DNA from: Fuerstiella sp041398845
GTDB lineage: Bacteria; Planctomycetota; Planctomycetia; Planctomycetales; Planctomycetaceae
Length of the DNA: 64,000 bases
Reading direction: 5' to 3'
Assembly: GCA_041398845.1 (NCBI GenBank)
Contig: JAWKTZ010000009.1
Span: forward strand, 124,001-188,000
Numbering within the stretch: position 1 is the stretch's first letter; the number at the start of each line of letters is the position of its first letter. The position numbers and the translations under genes were made by a program. This document shows positions 44,565-55,070 of this stretch, piece by piece. Below the pieces are notes generated by a model. That model was not told where the DNA came from, did no database searches, and worked only from the letters and a program-made list of their open reading frames with translations.

Positions 44565-46196
44565 TCATGCGTTCTGAAGCAGGCGCGCGGTGCTTAGGCG
44601 TTCCAGAATCTGTTCCAGCCGTTCCGTCGAATCGACAGCAGAGACCGCAGGCGTGGATTTCCGAAGATACTCCTGAAGCTCAGACGCCACAGCAGGCAGA
44701 TCGCGGCGACCGTCCAGAATCGACAGCACAAATCGTTCGTCCGGATGCACGTCGACGTTGTGATGCCAGAAATTCACCAGCCGCCCTCCCACAGCAGCCT
44801 GTCGCTGCAGCAGGCGACTGGTTTGAGGTCTGTTGATGGGAACCGCGACGTTGGCTGCCTTGCCCGATGTGGCTCGCTGATGTTCTTCGGGCAAAGGCGA
44901 AGCAGATGGCGGGGGCCAGCGAGCTGTTTTCGGCGGTGTTTTGAAAACCTGAACCGCACCGGCGGCATAGGCGGCCAGCATGGACTGAGCGAGCACTGCA
45001 TTGCCAGTGGTCACATTGCTGTGCGGTCCGGGATGGTGAAGATGAGTCGGCAGCCGTTTGCAGGCATCGTGATACAACTGTTCAGCCGTGCGTGTCATCG
45101 GCCAGAGTTCGTTCAGAATCTGAATGGCGGCTTTCCCCAGCGGCTCTGTGGTGGATAACGTGCCGTTGGAATATTCCAGGTGCCACGGATCTGTCTGAGT
45201 CAAATCGACTGGCAGATCGGGAAACTTCTGTACCAGAGCCAGATGCAGGCCCGTCATGGAACTGTGGTCCAGTCGCCGCGTCACGGAGGCCGTCTGGTGA
45301 CATACCATGGCTCGGCGGTAAGCGGTTCCCGTGATGAAATCGATCAACTGTTCGCGATCCGGCACGGGCGACTGATCGACAACCGTTCTGGCCACGGAAC
45401 CAAGTCCCAGTCCCACCGTGTGACAGATGTCACATTCGGCCACAAACTGCAGTTGATGATCCGTCAGCATCGTTACAAACTCATGAAAATAGAACGGCTG
45501 ATTGCGGTCGGAGATGTAGTCATGAAAGATGTAATGATCGGAAGCGGATTCAAAAATGCGGTGGACTTCTTCATACAGTTTCTGATGAGCAGCCGTCTGA
45601 GCACTGGCTTCGGCCAGAAACCGGACAGCTCGACGAGCTTCCGCCACCTGCACAGCGGGTTCCGAGAATGCTCGCACATGCCGACTGATGAATTCCCGCA
45701 GCGGTTCCCGAAAGCTCCATCCCGGCAGCACATTAAACGAAACGGCGGCCACACCGTTCGGTGCCAGAAACTGCTGCAGCACGTGCAGCAGCGCTTCGCG
45801 TTCGGTATCGGTGATCCACGAAAACACTCCCGGAACCAGAATGTAATCGAAACCGTCGCTCGGCAGCCGTGCTGAACAGTCTGTGACATTGGCGGCGTGG
45901 AACTCAATGTTGTGCAGTTGCAGGTGTTGTGCCAGATCGGCGGCCCGTTGAATCTGCTGAGCCGCCAGATCGATTCCGACAAACGTGCTTTCGGGAAATT
46001 CCACCGCAAACGGCAGCAGATTGACTCCGTCTGCGCAGCCGATTTCCAGCACGCGGCTCTTTTTAATGTCGGCCGGTTTGAGTCCGAACAGAGTCGCCGT
46101 GACTTCCAGATTTCGCAACTGGATCAGCCCGTCTGCGGCCCCAGGATAAGGCACTCGATCGTAGGCGAAGTCGGACCGTTCAGTGACATCGTTCAT
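44565..46196 (-). CDS. SAM-dependent methyltransferase with regulatory domain
   Basis: A protein of about 543 aa. The Rossmann methyltransferase domain shows VLEIGCADGVNLLPFA (about residues 49-64) and FVGIDLAAQQI. A segment typical of the methyltransferase regulatory domain (MethyTransf_Reg) follows at about 205-300 (YEEVHRIFESASDHYIFHDYISDRNQPFYFHEF). The C-terminal part (NFWHHNVDVHPDERFVLSILDGRRD) looks like the winged-helix tail seen in such proteins. There is no signal peptide. The ATG at 46196 was preferred over the adjacent GTG. The target is unknown; some relatives methylate lysines in proteins. Confidence 0.9.
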   Translation of the reverse strand: MNDVTERSDFAYDRVPYPGAADGLIQLRNLEVTATLFGLKPADIKKSRVLEIGCADGVNLLPFAVEFPESTFVGIDLAAQQIQRAADLAQHLQLHNIEFHAANVTDCSARLPSDGFDYILVPGVFSWITDTEREALLHVLQQFLAPNGVAAVSFNVLPGWSFREPLREFISRHVRAFSEPAVQVAEARRAVRFLAEASAQTAAHQKLYEEVHRIFESASDHYIFHDYISDRNQPFYFHEFVTMLTDHQLQFVAECDICHTVGLGLGSVARTVVDQSPVPDREQLIDFITGTAYRRAMVCHQTASVTRRLDHSSMTGLHLALVQKFPDLPVDLTQTDPWHLEYSNGTLSTTEPLGKAAIQILNELWPMTRTAEQLYHDACKRLPTHLHHPGPHSNVTTGNAVLAQSMLAAYAAGAVQVFKTPPKTARWPPPSASPLPEEHQRATSGKAANVAVPINRPQTSRLLQRQAAVGGRLVNFWHHNVDVHPDERFVLSILDGRRDLPAVASELQEYLRKSTPAVSAVDSTERLEQILERLSTARLLQNA

Positions 46197-46510
46197 CACG
46201 ATTGAAAATTCAGCAAAAGAAACGTCGGGTCAGTGATCTCCGGCATACTGTATCTCAGCAGCAATCAGATCGATACCTAGAGGCTATCTGAAAAAGGGGT
46301 CTGACCCTCTCCGGGCAGCCTGATTGACTGTCATTTTGCTGCCCTCCAAAGGGTCAGACCCCTTTTTCAGATAGCCTCTCGTCCAGAGTGATTCTTCGAA
46401 TCGGATTCGCTGTTCAGTGGCGGTGTGGTCTCGTGATGTTCTATCCTTCGCGGTTCTCAGTTTTCCTGAAACTCTCTGTCGACCATTCTCTTCACATGGG
46501 CCTGTGAAAC
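46197..46510. other. Divergent intergenic region with a family A repeat
   Basis: A 314-bp gap between the methyltransferase and the TPR-like gene, largely occupied by repeat copy 7. Promoters for both genes must flank or overlap the repeat. Confidence 0.45.
46279..46379. repeat. Family A palindromic repeat, copy 7 (forward orientation)
   Basis: The cleanest full copy: AGAGGCTATCTG ... CAGATAGCCTCT, GGGGTCTGACCC/GGGTCAGACCCC, and centre TGATTGACTGTCATTTTGCTG. It sits in a divergent promoter region, which argues against a purely terminator role. Confidence 0.92.
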
Positions 46511-47356
46511 GTGACGGACCACCTGCAGCATTTTCCGGACGGAAGCCACTCGTTCGCCACCTGGACGCTGTTACAGGAAGGTGCGGTGCCGGTGCTGCCG
46601 TGCGCCGTTCCATTCGGTGCGACCGCGTGTGATCTGGCGCCGGCCATTCAGTCGCTGGAACAGAATGAGCCGGGGATGGCCGTGCGGTTTGTCGAGCTGC
46701 AGCTTGCTGCGATTCCCACGACTCATGCCGATCACTGGCCTCTGAGTTTGATTCTGGGCATGCTGCATGTGGAGCACCAGCACGGGAACAGCGCCTGGAG
46801 AGTTCTGCAGACGGCACTGACGTGTCGCTCGTCTTTGAAACGCGGCAGCGTGCCTGCGGGGAACTTTACGTCGACCGTGGTTCAGGCGTCGCTGGCGATG
46901 GCCACGATTGCTCTGTCTGTCCGAAAGCTGACAACTGCAGAACAATGCGCGTCCGACGCAGTGCGGGTGATTCAGCAGAACCCTATGGCCTTTGGAGCAG
47001 AAGTTCTTCAGGACGTGCGAGCGGATGCAATGACCGTCTTTGCAGCGATCCGGCTGGCTCAACGACGCTATCACGAAGCGGAAACTCTGCTGGAGCCGGC
47101 TCATGATGCTCATAGGCAGGCAGGCGACATTCAGCAGTGTGTGGTTGACCTGATTCTGATGGCCGACGTCGAATATCACAGCGGCAGTCTGTTGTCTGCC
47201 TGTTCGCTTCTCTACGATGGCGAACGAATTCTGACGGAAGACTTCGACCCGGCTCGGCACTGGCGACATCGTCGGTTGAATCTGGCTGTCAGGCAGAGAC
47301 TGCGACGATACCGGATGGCGTCGACCACAAGCATTTCCCGCCTGAGCTGGAACTGA
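46511..47356 (+). CDS. TPR-like helical protein, function unknown
   Basis: A 281-aa protein from a GTG start. The middle and end are helical repeats resembling TPRs (IQSLEQNEPGMAVRFVELQL; AAIRLAQRRYHEAETLLEPAHDAHRQAG). The sequence has good coding character, although no strong ribosome site is visible, so the start is uncertain. No signal peptide. It is convergent with the alpha-E gene, 23 bp apart. A scaffold or partner-binding role is likely from the fold only. Confidence 0.62.
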   Translation: MTDHLQHFPDGSHSFATWTLLQEGAVPVLPCAVPFGATACDLAPAIQSLEQNEPGMAVRFVELQLAAIPTTHADHWPLSLILGMLHVEHQHGNSAWRVLQTALTCRSSLKRGSVPAGNFTSTVVQASLAMATIALSVRKLTTAEQCASDAVRVIQQNPMAFGAEVLQDVRADAMTVFAAIRLAQRRYHEAETLLEPAHDAHRQAGDIQQCVVDLILMADVEYHSGSLLSACSLLYDGERILTEDFDPARHWRHRRLNLAVRQRLRRYRMASTTSISRLSWN

Positions 47357-47379
47357 CGTTCACCGCTGCAGTGTCAGCG

Positions 47380-48372
47380 TCACTGTGACTGCATCTGTGT
47401 CTGTGATGGTGACGGCAGTACAGCGGCGGGGAACGGCCGAGCAGCCATGTAGGTTTGCTGAATGGCGTCGCCGATTTCGTTCAGGGACGTCTGCAGCCAG
47501 TCGACAAATTCGTGGACGCCACTGTTGATGATCGTTAACGCCTGCAGGGAGTCAAGGCGGTCCAGCAGCCGGTCGGTCCTGAGCAGTGCTTCGTTTTGTT
47601 CGTCCGGAACGGGGCCGGCGACTTCGGACAGTGAACTGCGAGCCTGCTGGACGCTGTATCGAACAGCTCGCGGAAACCGATGGTCCAGAATCAGGAATTC
47701 CACAATGCGTTCGACCGTCAGTGAATGATAACGCTTGCGAAACATTTCGAAGCCGCTGGCGGATCGCAGGACCGACGACCACAGCAGGTCGTCATAGGTG
47801 GTGTTGACATCGCCCACGTTTCGCAGCAGCGTGAAATACTTCACGTCCAGAATGCGGCTGGTCTTGTCAGCTCGTTCCAGCATCCGACCGACGTTTCCGA
47901 AATGCCAGCCGGTGTCGCGAGTCATAGTGGCATCCACAGTGCCGTTGAATTCAAAACTGAACTTCACAATGTCCTGATAGAAGGTCGCATCCGGCATTCC
48001 CGAAGAATCTGACGCGGCATCGCGGACAAAATGATAGAACTCGTTCAACTGTTCCCATGCTTCAGACGAGATCGCTTCACGCACGGTTCGGGCGTTCTCG
48101 CGGGCATAGCGGATGGCGGAGTCGATGGAACTGTGGTAGTCACGATCAAACGTCAGAAACTGAAGCACGTTTCCGGAAGTGAACTCTCCGTAATGTGTGG
48201 CAAAGTATTCTTCGTCTCCGGTCGCGCGAACCAGCGGCCCCCACTGTTCGACATCGCTGTCGGGCTGATCCAGAATGAAGTTCAGAGTGACCTCCATAAA
48301 ACGAGCCATATGTTCTGCTCGTTCCACGTTTCGAGACATCCAGTAGATGGAATTGGCAACGCGACTGAGCAT
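47380..48372 (-). CDS. Alpha-E domain protein
   Basis: A protein of about 330 aa made of an all-helical alpha-E (DUF403) domain. The start MLSRVANSIYWMSRNVERAEHMARF is the family signature. Later conserved parts include NARTVREAISSEAWEQLNEFY and WHFGNVGRMLERADKTSRILDVKY. The ATG at 48372 overlaps the preceding gene's stop (TGATG) with AAGGAG upstream, so the two are translationally coupled. Alpha-E proteins pair with circularly permuted ATP-grasp proteins and often with transglutaminase-like proteins. They are predicted to act in peptide-bond or amide synthesis, but the reaction is unproven. Confidence 0.92.
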   Translation of the reverse strand: MLSRVANSIYWMSRNVERAEHMARFMEVTLNFILDQPDSDVEQWGPLVRATGDEEYFATHYGEFTSGNVLQFLTFDRDYHSSIDSAIRYARENARTVREAISSEAWEQLNEFYHFVRDAASDSSGMPDATFYQDIVKFSFEFNGTVDATMTRDTGWHFGNVGRMLERADKTSRILDVKYFTLLRNVGDVNTTYDDLLWSSVLRSASGFEMFRKRYHSLTVERIVEFLILDHRFPRAVRYSVQQARSSLSEVAGPVPDEQNEALLRTDRLLDRLDSLQALTIINSGVHEFVDWLQTSLNEIGDAIQQTYMAARPFPAAVLPSPSQTQMQSQ

Positions 48373-49850
48373 CAGTTGGTCTCCTTCGGATCTTCCGGAG
48401 CAATCCCGGCCTGAGCGATGACCCATGTGTCTTTGCTGCCGCCGCCCTGAGACGAATTCACCACCAGCGACCCCTTCTTCAGAGCAACGCGTGTCAGTCC
48501 GCCGGGCAGAACCCATGGCGTTCGTCCGTACAGGATATACGGTCGAAGATCCACATGCCGCCCTTCGAAATGATCGCCCACCATCGTGGGAACCCGGGAC
48601 AGTGCGAGTGTGGGTTGAGCGATATAATTTCGCGGATCGGCTTTGATCAGTTCCGCAAACTTTGCCTGTTCTTCACTCGTGGAATGAGGACCAATGAGCA
48701 TTCCGTAGCCGCCCGCTTCGTTGGCCGCCTTGACGACCAGTTCGCCCAGATGTTCAAGCACATACCTGCGGTCGTCTTCTCGTTCGCAGACATAAGTCTT
48801 CACATTCGGCAGGACCGGTTCTTCGTTGAGGTAATATCTGATCATGTCCGGGACGTAGGCATAGATCACTTTGTCGTCGGCCACACCGGTGCCCGGCGCA
48901 TTGGCCAGAGCCACTCGTCCTCTGCGGTACGCCTGCATCAGTCCCGGCACTCCCAGCATCGAATCGCGGCGGAAGGCTTTGGGGTCCATGAAGTCGTCGT
49001 CGATGCGACGATAGATCACGTCCACCTTCTGAAAGCCTTCGGTGGTTCGCATGTAGACGAAATCATCATGAACCACCAGGTCCTGACCTTCAACAAGAGG
49101 CACTCCCATCTGCTGAGCCAGAAACGAATGTTCGTAGTACGCCGAATTGTAGATTCCGGGAGTCAGCACCACGATGGTCGGGTCGGGCGAATCGTCTGCG
49201 GCAAGATGAGCCAGCGTTGCAAACAGGTGAGCCGGATAGTCGATCACCGGGCGGACTCGGGAATCCGCAAAAATGTTCGGGAAGCTGCGTTTCATCACCA
49301 TGCGATTCTGCAGCACATAAGACACCCCGGACGGACATCTCAGGTTGTCTTCCAGCACATAGATGGCTCCGTCGTTATGACGAATCAGATCGGTCCCGGT
49401 GATGTGGCACCAGATTCCGCGAGGCGGATTGATGCCGACGCACTGTGGACGGAATGACTTGGCCTTCAGCAGAATTTCGCGAGGCAAAATGCCATCATTG
49501 ACGATGTTCTGGTCGTGGTAGATGTCGTCCAGAAACAGATTCAGCGCTTTGATGCGCTGCTTCAGACCAGCCTCAATGTGCTGCCATTCGTATGCCTGTA
49601 CAATGCGGGGAATAATGTCAAACGGAAAGATCTTTTCGGTGCCCGACTCATCACCGTAAACGGTGAAGGTAATTCCCATCTTCAGCAGCGCTTTGCTGAT
49701 GGCTTCCTGTCGAGCTCGAAGTTCGCTCGCCGGCAGATTGTTGATGGCGTTCACCAGCAATTCCGAGCCGTGACGCGGTGTGCCGTTGGCGGCAAACGTT
49801 TCGTCATAGAAGTCTTCGGTCTGGTAATCGTGGAAGGTCAGATCAGTCAT
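48372..49850 (-). CDS. Circularly permuted type 2 ATP-grasp protein
   Basis: A protein of about 492 aa that should ligate a carboxylate to an amine using ATP. The start at 49850 (MTDLTFHDYQTEDFYDETF) is typical; the frame upstream to 49916 is not. Family motifs: YGDESGTEKIFPFDIIPRIV, DDIYHDQNIVNDGILP, GIWCHITGTDLIRHNDGAIYVLEDNLRCPSGVSYV, VKAANEAGGYGMLIGP, and SQGGGSKDTWV at the end. The alpha-E gene follows and is coupled. No transglutaminase gene is present here, unlike many relatives. Confidence 0.93.
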   Translation of the reverse strand: MTDLTFHDYQTEDFYDETFAANGTPRHGSELLVNAINNLPASELRARQEAISKALLKMGITFTVYGDESGTEKIFPFDIIPRIVQAYEWQHIEAGLKQRIKALNLFLDDIYHDQNIVNDGILPREILLKAKSFRPQCVGINPPRGIWCHITGTDLIRHNDGAIYVLEDNLRCPSGVSYVLQNRMVMKRSFPNIFADSRVRPVIDYPAHLFATLAHLAADDSPDPTIVVLTPGIYNSAYYEHSFLAQQMGVPLVEGQDLVVHDDFVYMRTTEGFQKVDVIYRRIDDDFMDPKAFRRDSMLGVPGLMQAYRRGRVALANAPGTGVADDKVIYAYVPDMIRYYLNEEPVLPNVKTYVCEREDDRRYVLEHLGELVVKAANEAGGYGMLIGPHSTSEEQAKFAELIKADPRNYIAQPTLALSRVPTMVGDHFEGRHVDLRPYILYGRTPWVLPGGLTRVALKKGSLVVNSSQGGGSKDTWVIAQAGIAPEDPKETN

Positions 49851-50019
49851 AGAGGCTGTCAAAACGTGAGTTCGCCAGTTGAGTTCAGGCACCGGACACA
49901 GCAAACACAATGCCATCCGCCGGAAACTCCCGACTTTCTGTTGTCAGTGTATGACATTAAGGCAAATGTCTGAAAATTGACAGGCCAGGACGGCGAGTTT
50001 CCGGCGTGACAGCGCGTCA

Positions 50020-50040
50020 CTGATCACACTCTGGGCGGCA
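50020..50040. terminator. Possible hairpin terminator
   Basis: CACTCTG-GGCGG-CAGAGTG lies downstream of the minus-strand CxxC gene. The stem is 7 bp. No T-run follows, so the call is weak. Confidence 0.35.
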
Positions 50041-50094
50041 GAGTGCTCGTCGATGAGCAGTGAGTGCTCACGAAACAGGCGACACGGCACGCGA

Positions 50095-50454
50095 TCAACG
50101 GGGCGTTCGGAATTCGTCCAGCGGATAATCGGACAGCGGGAGTGTTTCGGAAATCCGAAACAGTTCCTGAAGGCGGTGCCAGCCCCGAGTCAGCAGACGC
50201 TCCTGGTGAGCAACATACTGCGGATCCAGTTCCGACTTGGCAAACGGTCCGTCGACAGTCACCGGAGGAAATTCATCGGCGACGATGTACTGAGCGTCCA
50301 CAGGATTGCAGTTCAGATGACGTTCGGGTGTGCTCAGCAGCTTCTGGGCGTCGATTCTGCCAGTGACGAAGCGCAGGTACAAATCGCTGTCACGAATGTC
50401 CTGCACTTCTTCACCACAAATGTCGCACAGATATCCCTGATCACATGGGGCCAT
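50095..50454 (-). CDS. Small CxxC protein, function unknown
   Basis: A 119-aa protein with one CxxC near the start (GYLCDICGEEV). It has coherent downstream sequence (DSDLYLRFVTGRIDAQKLLSTPERHLNCNPVDAQYI). It starts 15 bases after the stop of the SDR gene on the same strand, so it is probably in that operon. A further Cys (LNC) lies mid-protein. I do not recognise a family. The coding character is good, and the frame is not a shadow of another gene. Confidence 0.68.
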   Translation of the reverse strand: MAPCDQGYLCDICGEEVQDIRDSDLYLRFVTGRIDAQKLLSTPERHLNCNPVDAQYIVADEFPPVTVDGPFAKSELDPQYVAHQERLLTRGWHRLQELFRISETLPLSDYPLDEFRTPR

Positions 50455-50469
50455 CAGAGCGGTTTCGAT

Positions 50470-51936
50470 TCAGGCAGACGCCAGTTGAGATGACTGAGCC
50501 AGAACTTCCTGAAGCTGGCGAATGACCGACTTCGGCACGGAACCGAACTGTTCACCACTGACAGCATCAACATTCTGAGCTGTTCGCAGCATCTCCAGAT
50601 CGGCGACCTGCAGCCGCAGAATGGTCGCATCATCAGACGGCAGACCTCGGAGCAGTCGTCCCTCGCCGTCGGACGTCAGAGCGATGGTGAACTGTCCGCC
50701 TCCGGGTCCCTGAACATCCAGTCCCAGCACCGTCGCGTTGTCATCCACTTCGGACGCCTGCAGCCCGGCCAGAACATCTTCGGCCCGACTGACACGGTCC
50801 AGCTTCGGTGGACGACTTTTCCCCCAGCGATCGGCTTCGCCGAATTCAATGTAGCGGTAAATCACCGTCCGATCGATCTCAGGGCACACGATGTCGGCGG
50901 CAAAGCGTTTCATGTTGGTCATATCAAACACATTGTCAGTGCTTTCATAGGGTTCATAGGTTCCCATGTTGTCAATCACCATGCGTTCGAACAGCCATTG
51001 GTCTTCGTTGTCTTCACGTTTCAGTTCTTCGTAAACGTAATCCGGGCCCATAAATTCCACACCGGTGGAATTGAAGAACTCGCCGCACCATTCAATCATA
51101 TCGCGAGCCTTCAGCGGTTTATCAGGAGCCATATGATAAGTCCCGCCCCGGGCCTCCGGAGTTTCAAACAGTCTGACCATCACGGCGGAAATCCAGTCGA
51201 CCGGAATTACGTTGCGACGTTCGTCACCGGTGAATCTGAGGCGAACAGGAGTATGTCGTTTGCCGTTTTCTCCGATGGGCACGGACGGAATCATCAGGGC
51301 CATCAGTCGCAGGTACAGATAAATTCCGTGATAGGTATTGGTGTATCCGGTGACCGAATCACCGGAGATCACAGCGGGGCGATAGATCGTCACGTGATCG
51401 GCAAAGTCGATTGCACGCACTTCCTTCTCAGCCAGAAACTTGCTGTGTTCGTAGTCGTTGCGGAAGGTCTGTCCGTTGTCCAGAGAATCTTCCATCACTC
51501 GGTCAGTGGTCATCCCGGCGACATACGCCGTGGAAACATAGTGGATATCGCGAATGTCCAGTTCACGACACAGAGCAATCATGTTGCGAGTGCCGCCAAG
51601 ATTGGTACGCCAGGGTTCGCCGCTGCGGTCCTCGCCGTAGAATTCCAGAATCGCCGCGCTGTGCATAATGCAGTTGACGTTGTCTTTCACCCATTGGCGA
51701 TCTTCCTCTGACAACCCGAATCCGGCTTCCGCGATGTCGCCCGACAATACGACCGGTCGTGGCAGAGCTCGCCCCAGTTCAGCTTCCCAGTGCTGCAGAA
51801 TCTGCTCAATCCGATCCTGCGGGTCTTCTCGTTTCGATGCGCGAACCACAACCGCCAGGTCATGTCCGTTCAACAGCAGATCACGCAGCAGATATCGCCC
51901 AACCAGACCAGTCGCCCCAGTAATTAGTGTGTACAT
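50470..51936 (-). CDS. SDR-type NAD(P)-dependent protein, thioester-reductase-like
   Basis: A protein of about 488 aa. It starts MYTLITGATGLVGRYLLRDLL at 51936; an in-frame open extension to 52095 is ignored. The Rossmann motif TGATGLVG binds NAD(P). Further signs are MHSAAILEFYGED and the active-site Tyr/Lys in FRNDYEHSKFLAEKEV. This fits the extended SDR/thioester reductase (NAD_binding_4) group. The C-terminal ~120 residues (KSRPPKLDRVSRAEDVLAG..TIALTSDGEGRLLRGLP) form a separate domain I cannot name. Probable reduction of an acyl thioester or a related carbonyl is inferred. Confidence 0.85.
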   Translation of the reverse strand: MYTLITGATGLVGRYLLRDLLLNGHDLAVVVRASKREDPQDRIEQILQHWEAELGRALPRPVVLSGDIAEAGFGLSEEDRQWVKDNVNCIMHSAAILEFYGEDRSGEPWRTNLGGTRNMIALCRELDIRDIHYVSTAYVAGMTTDRVMEDSLDNGQTFRNDYEHSKFLAEKEVRAIDFADHVTIYRPAVISGDSVTGYTNTYHGIYLYLRLMALMIPSVPIGENGKRHTPVRLRFTGDERRNVIPVDWISAVMVRLFETPEARGGTYHMAPDKPLKARDMIEWCGEFFNSTGVEFMGPDYVYEELKREDNEDQWLFERMVIDNMGTYEPYESTDNVFDMTNMKRFAADIVCPEIDRTVIYRYIEFGEADRWGKSRPPKLDRVSRAEDVLAGLQASEVDDNATVLGLDVQGPGGGQFTIALTSDGEGRLLRGLPSDDATILRLQVADLEMLRTAQNVDAVSGEQFGSVPKSVIRQLQEVLAQSSQLASA

Positions 51937-52524
51937 CTTTTTCCCTGAAAGGATGTGACAAACGATACTTTTCGGTGCTGAGACTTCAGGCACCTGGAAA
52001 CATCGAAACGTCAATGTTTTGGACTGTGAAAGTTCGCTCGACCAACCGCCGCGCGAATTCCGCCATCCGGAAACCTCACAAACCCGATTCCCCAATCCGG
52101 CTTCTGAGCCCCCGTCTGGGTATCTTATACTGCCTGTTCAAAAAGACAGCTCTTCTTCGTCATCTTCTGAAAAACGGCCATTGGCCAGCAACCGTCGTTT
52201 TCAACCGGATTTTCCGTGTTTTCCAAAGAAAACACGGCCCAACGGCAATCCGCAGTTCGTGTGCTCAGTTTGGCTGCTCTGTGTAAAGACGGCAAATCTC
52301 CTGAATTTGGCAGTCAACTTAGTATATCGAGTTTCACGGCCAGAGTCGCAGGGGAATGGCCTTGGTTAACAGTGTGCAGGCAAATTCTGCCCTCAGAAGG
52401 AGGTTCGGCATACTTGCGGGGTCTGCGTTGACTGAAAACCGTCGGCCGCTGCCGCTTGCCTTTCTGAACGAATTGTCCTGAACGTTGCAGAGCACACAAT
52501 GCGACGTGGACCTGTTGTGTGGCC
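51937..52524. other. Intergenic region with a perfect inverted repeat
   Basis: A 588-bp gap upstream of the SDR gene. It is locally AT-rich around 52120-52260. The only clear structure is the inverted repeat at 52214-52237. No gene is supported. Confidence 0.5.
52214..52237. promoter_or_regulatory. Perfect 10-bp inverted repeat
   Basis: CCGTGTTTTC-CAAA-GAAAACACGG. It lies about 280 bp upstream of the SDR start and 290 bp past the zinc-ribbon gene end. It could be an operator or a terminator stem. No T-run is clear on either strand. Confidence 0.5.
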
Positions 52525-53778
52525 TTATTTCGACAGGGCATACGATCCGCCGGCGACAAGGCTGCCCAGAAGGACCGCGAACAGGATTTTCCAGACGCTG
52601 TAGGGTCGTTCTCCCTGAACTTCACCTGTTGCGGCATTGATGAACACCTGGTAGGTTTTCTGGTGATAGCGGTAGGCCAGCAGCCACACGGGCAACAACA
52701 GATGTTTGAAGGTCACTGCTTCGTAGCGACTGTTGACGGACTGGACCTGCTGAGTGTCTCCGCCGATGCGCTGCCGCACTTCCAACAGCAGAGCGTCGTC
52801 GATTCGTCGCCGGCCTTCCTGAAAGCACTCATCCAGTTCAATGTCATAGGTGCGAGCCATCAGACCGGCCAGCATCTGCTGATTGAAGGGCACGACCTTC
52901 AGCAATGGCCAGGGTTCAAGGGCCAGCATGAATCGGCGGCTGAGTCCCGTGTTGGCAAGGACCAGCACATCATCAAAGAATCGCTGGAAGCGTCCGCTGG
53001 CCGGATACCAGCGAGTTCGCATTTCGCGACGACGGTCTTTTCCACTGCCGACCGTTACCCAGTAGTGCTCACCTCGCTGTCCGGTATACGCTGTGAACGT
53101 CATGGAATCGAACGTGTAGTATGACAGATACACGCCGTTGAACTTGCCTTCCGCGCCCTGTCTGCGAAAGCTGTTGGGAGCAAACCACCGCGATTCGACC
53201 CACTGAGCCAGATTTCGGCGAGCGTGTTCGCGTTCGATCTGAAACGGAAGAATGCCGTCCACCGGAAGGCGGTGTTCCTGGCATTTGTGAGCGTTCTCCA
53301 ACTGCATTGGAGAATCGCAGTAGGGACAGCGGCTGCTGGTGAGCGTGCCAACAAATTCCACGTTGCCTCCACACGACTCACAGCGCAGTTCGTTGCGAGT
53401 CGTGCTGGAACCGGCGTGATCTTCGTCACCAACCTGAATCTTTTTCTGAGCCGTCTGACTGCGCCATTCGCTGATTCGTTCCAGCATCGAGTGGAAGTCC
53501 TGTTCAAGGACTGCCGCATCGGGGTCGATTTCGATCTTCCTGACGTGGCCGCAGTAACTGCAGCACAGTTGCTGCTGGCCTATGTGAAATTCCAGGTCTG
53601 CTCCACAACCATCGCAGGGGAAAATCCGCCCGGCTCCGGCGTCAAAGGTCTGCCCGACATCTGACGTCACGGCGTCCCGTCGACGCAGGTCCAGCGGACC
53701 GTCGGGATCGGCTGGCGGTGGTGTCGGCAGCGGAGGCGGAGCGGCCGAAGACTGATCATCGCGAGTTGCGTCGGCCAT
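52525..53778 (-). CDS. Double zinc-ribbon membrane protein, SPFH partner
   Basis: A protein of about 417 aa starting MADATRDDQSS with a Pro-rich N-terminus. The first zinc ribbon is PCDGCGADLEF..CCSYCGHV (about residues 52-80) and the second is RCESCGGNVEF..RCPYCDSPM (about 130-160). This TFIIB-type double ribbon is followed by a beta-rich domain (FNGVYLSYYTFDSMTFTAYTGQRGEHYW) and one C-terminal membrane helix (ILFAVLLGSLVAGGSYALS). It lies 12 bp after the SPFH gene on the same strand. Such pairs are known in bacteria; the exact role is unproven. Confidence 0.85.
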   Translation of the reverse strand: MADATRDDQSSAAPPPLPTPPPADPDGPLDLRRRDAVTSDVGQTFDAGAGRIFPCDGCGADLEFHIGQQQLCCSYCGHVRKIEIDPDAAVLEQDFHSMLERISEWRSQTAQKKIQVGDEDHAGSSTTRNELRCESCGGNVEFVGTLTSSRCPYCDSPMQLENAHKCQEHRLPVDGILPFQIEREHARRNLAQWVESRWFAPNSFRRQGAEGKFNGVYLSYYTFDSMTFTAYTGQRGEHYWVTVGSGKDRRREMRTRWYPASGRFQRFFDDVLVLANTGLSRRFMLALEPWPLLKVVPFNQQMLAGLMARTYDIELDECFQEGRRRIDDALLLEVRQRIGGDTQQVQSVNSRYEAVTFKHLLLPVWLLAYRYHQKTYQVFINAATGEVQGERPYSVWKILFAVLLGSLVAGGSYALSK

Positions 53779-53789
53779 GGCCGTCTCAA

Positions 53790-54911
<1,122 letters not shown>

Positions 54912-55033
54912 GTCGGGGTCTCCGGGTGCGAAGGGTTCGGTCTTCAGTTTTTGAAACAGCAACTGCCGAAGTGTAAAGACGGAAGGCCCATGGTGAAAGG
55001 CAGTGAATCGGTCGAATAAAAGTTGATTTGAAG

Positions 55034-55070
55034 TGATCTGAAAAAAGGGTCGACCCCGGTCAGCCCCCTG
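55034..55070. repeat. Family A remnant overlapping a gene end
   Basis: GATCTGAAAAAAGGGTCGACC and GGTCAGCCCCCT, the two arms of family A with the centre deleted. It lies between the membrane protein and SPFH genes and supplies the membrane protein's TGA stop. Confidence 0.7.
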
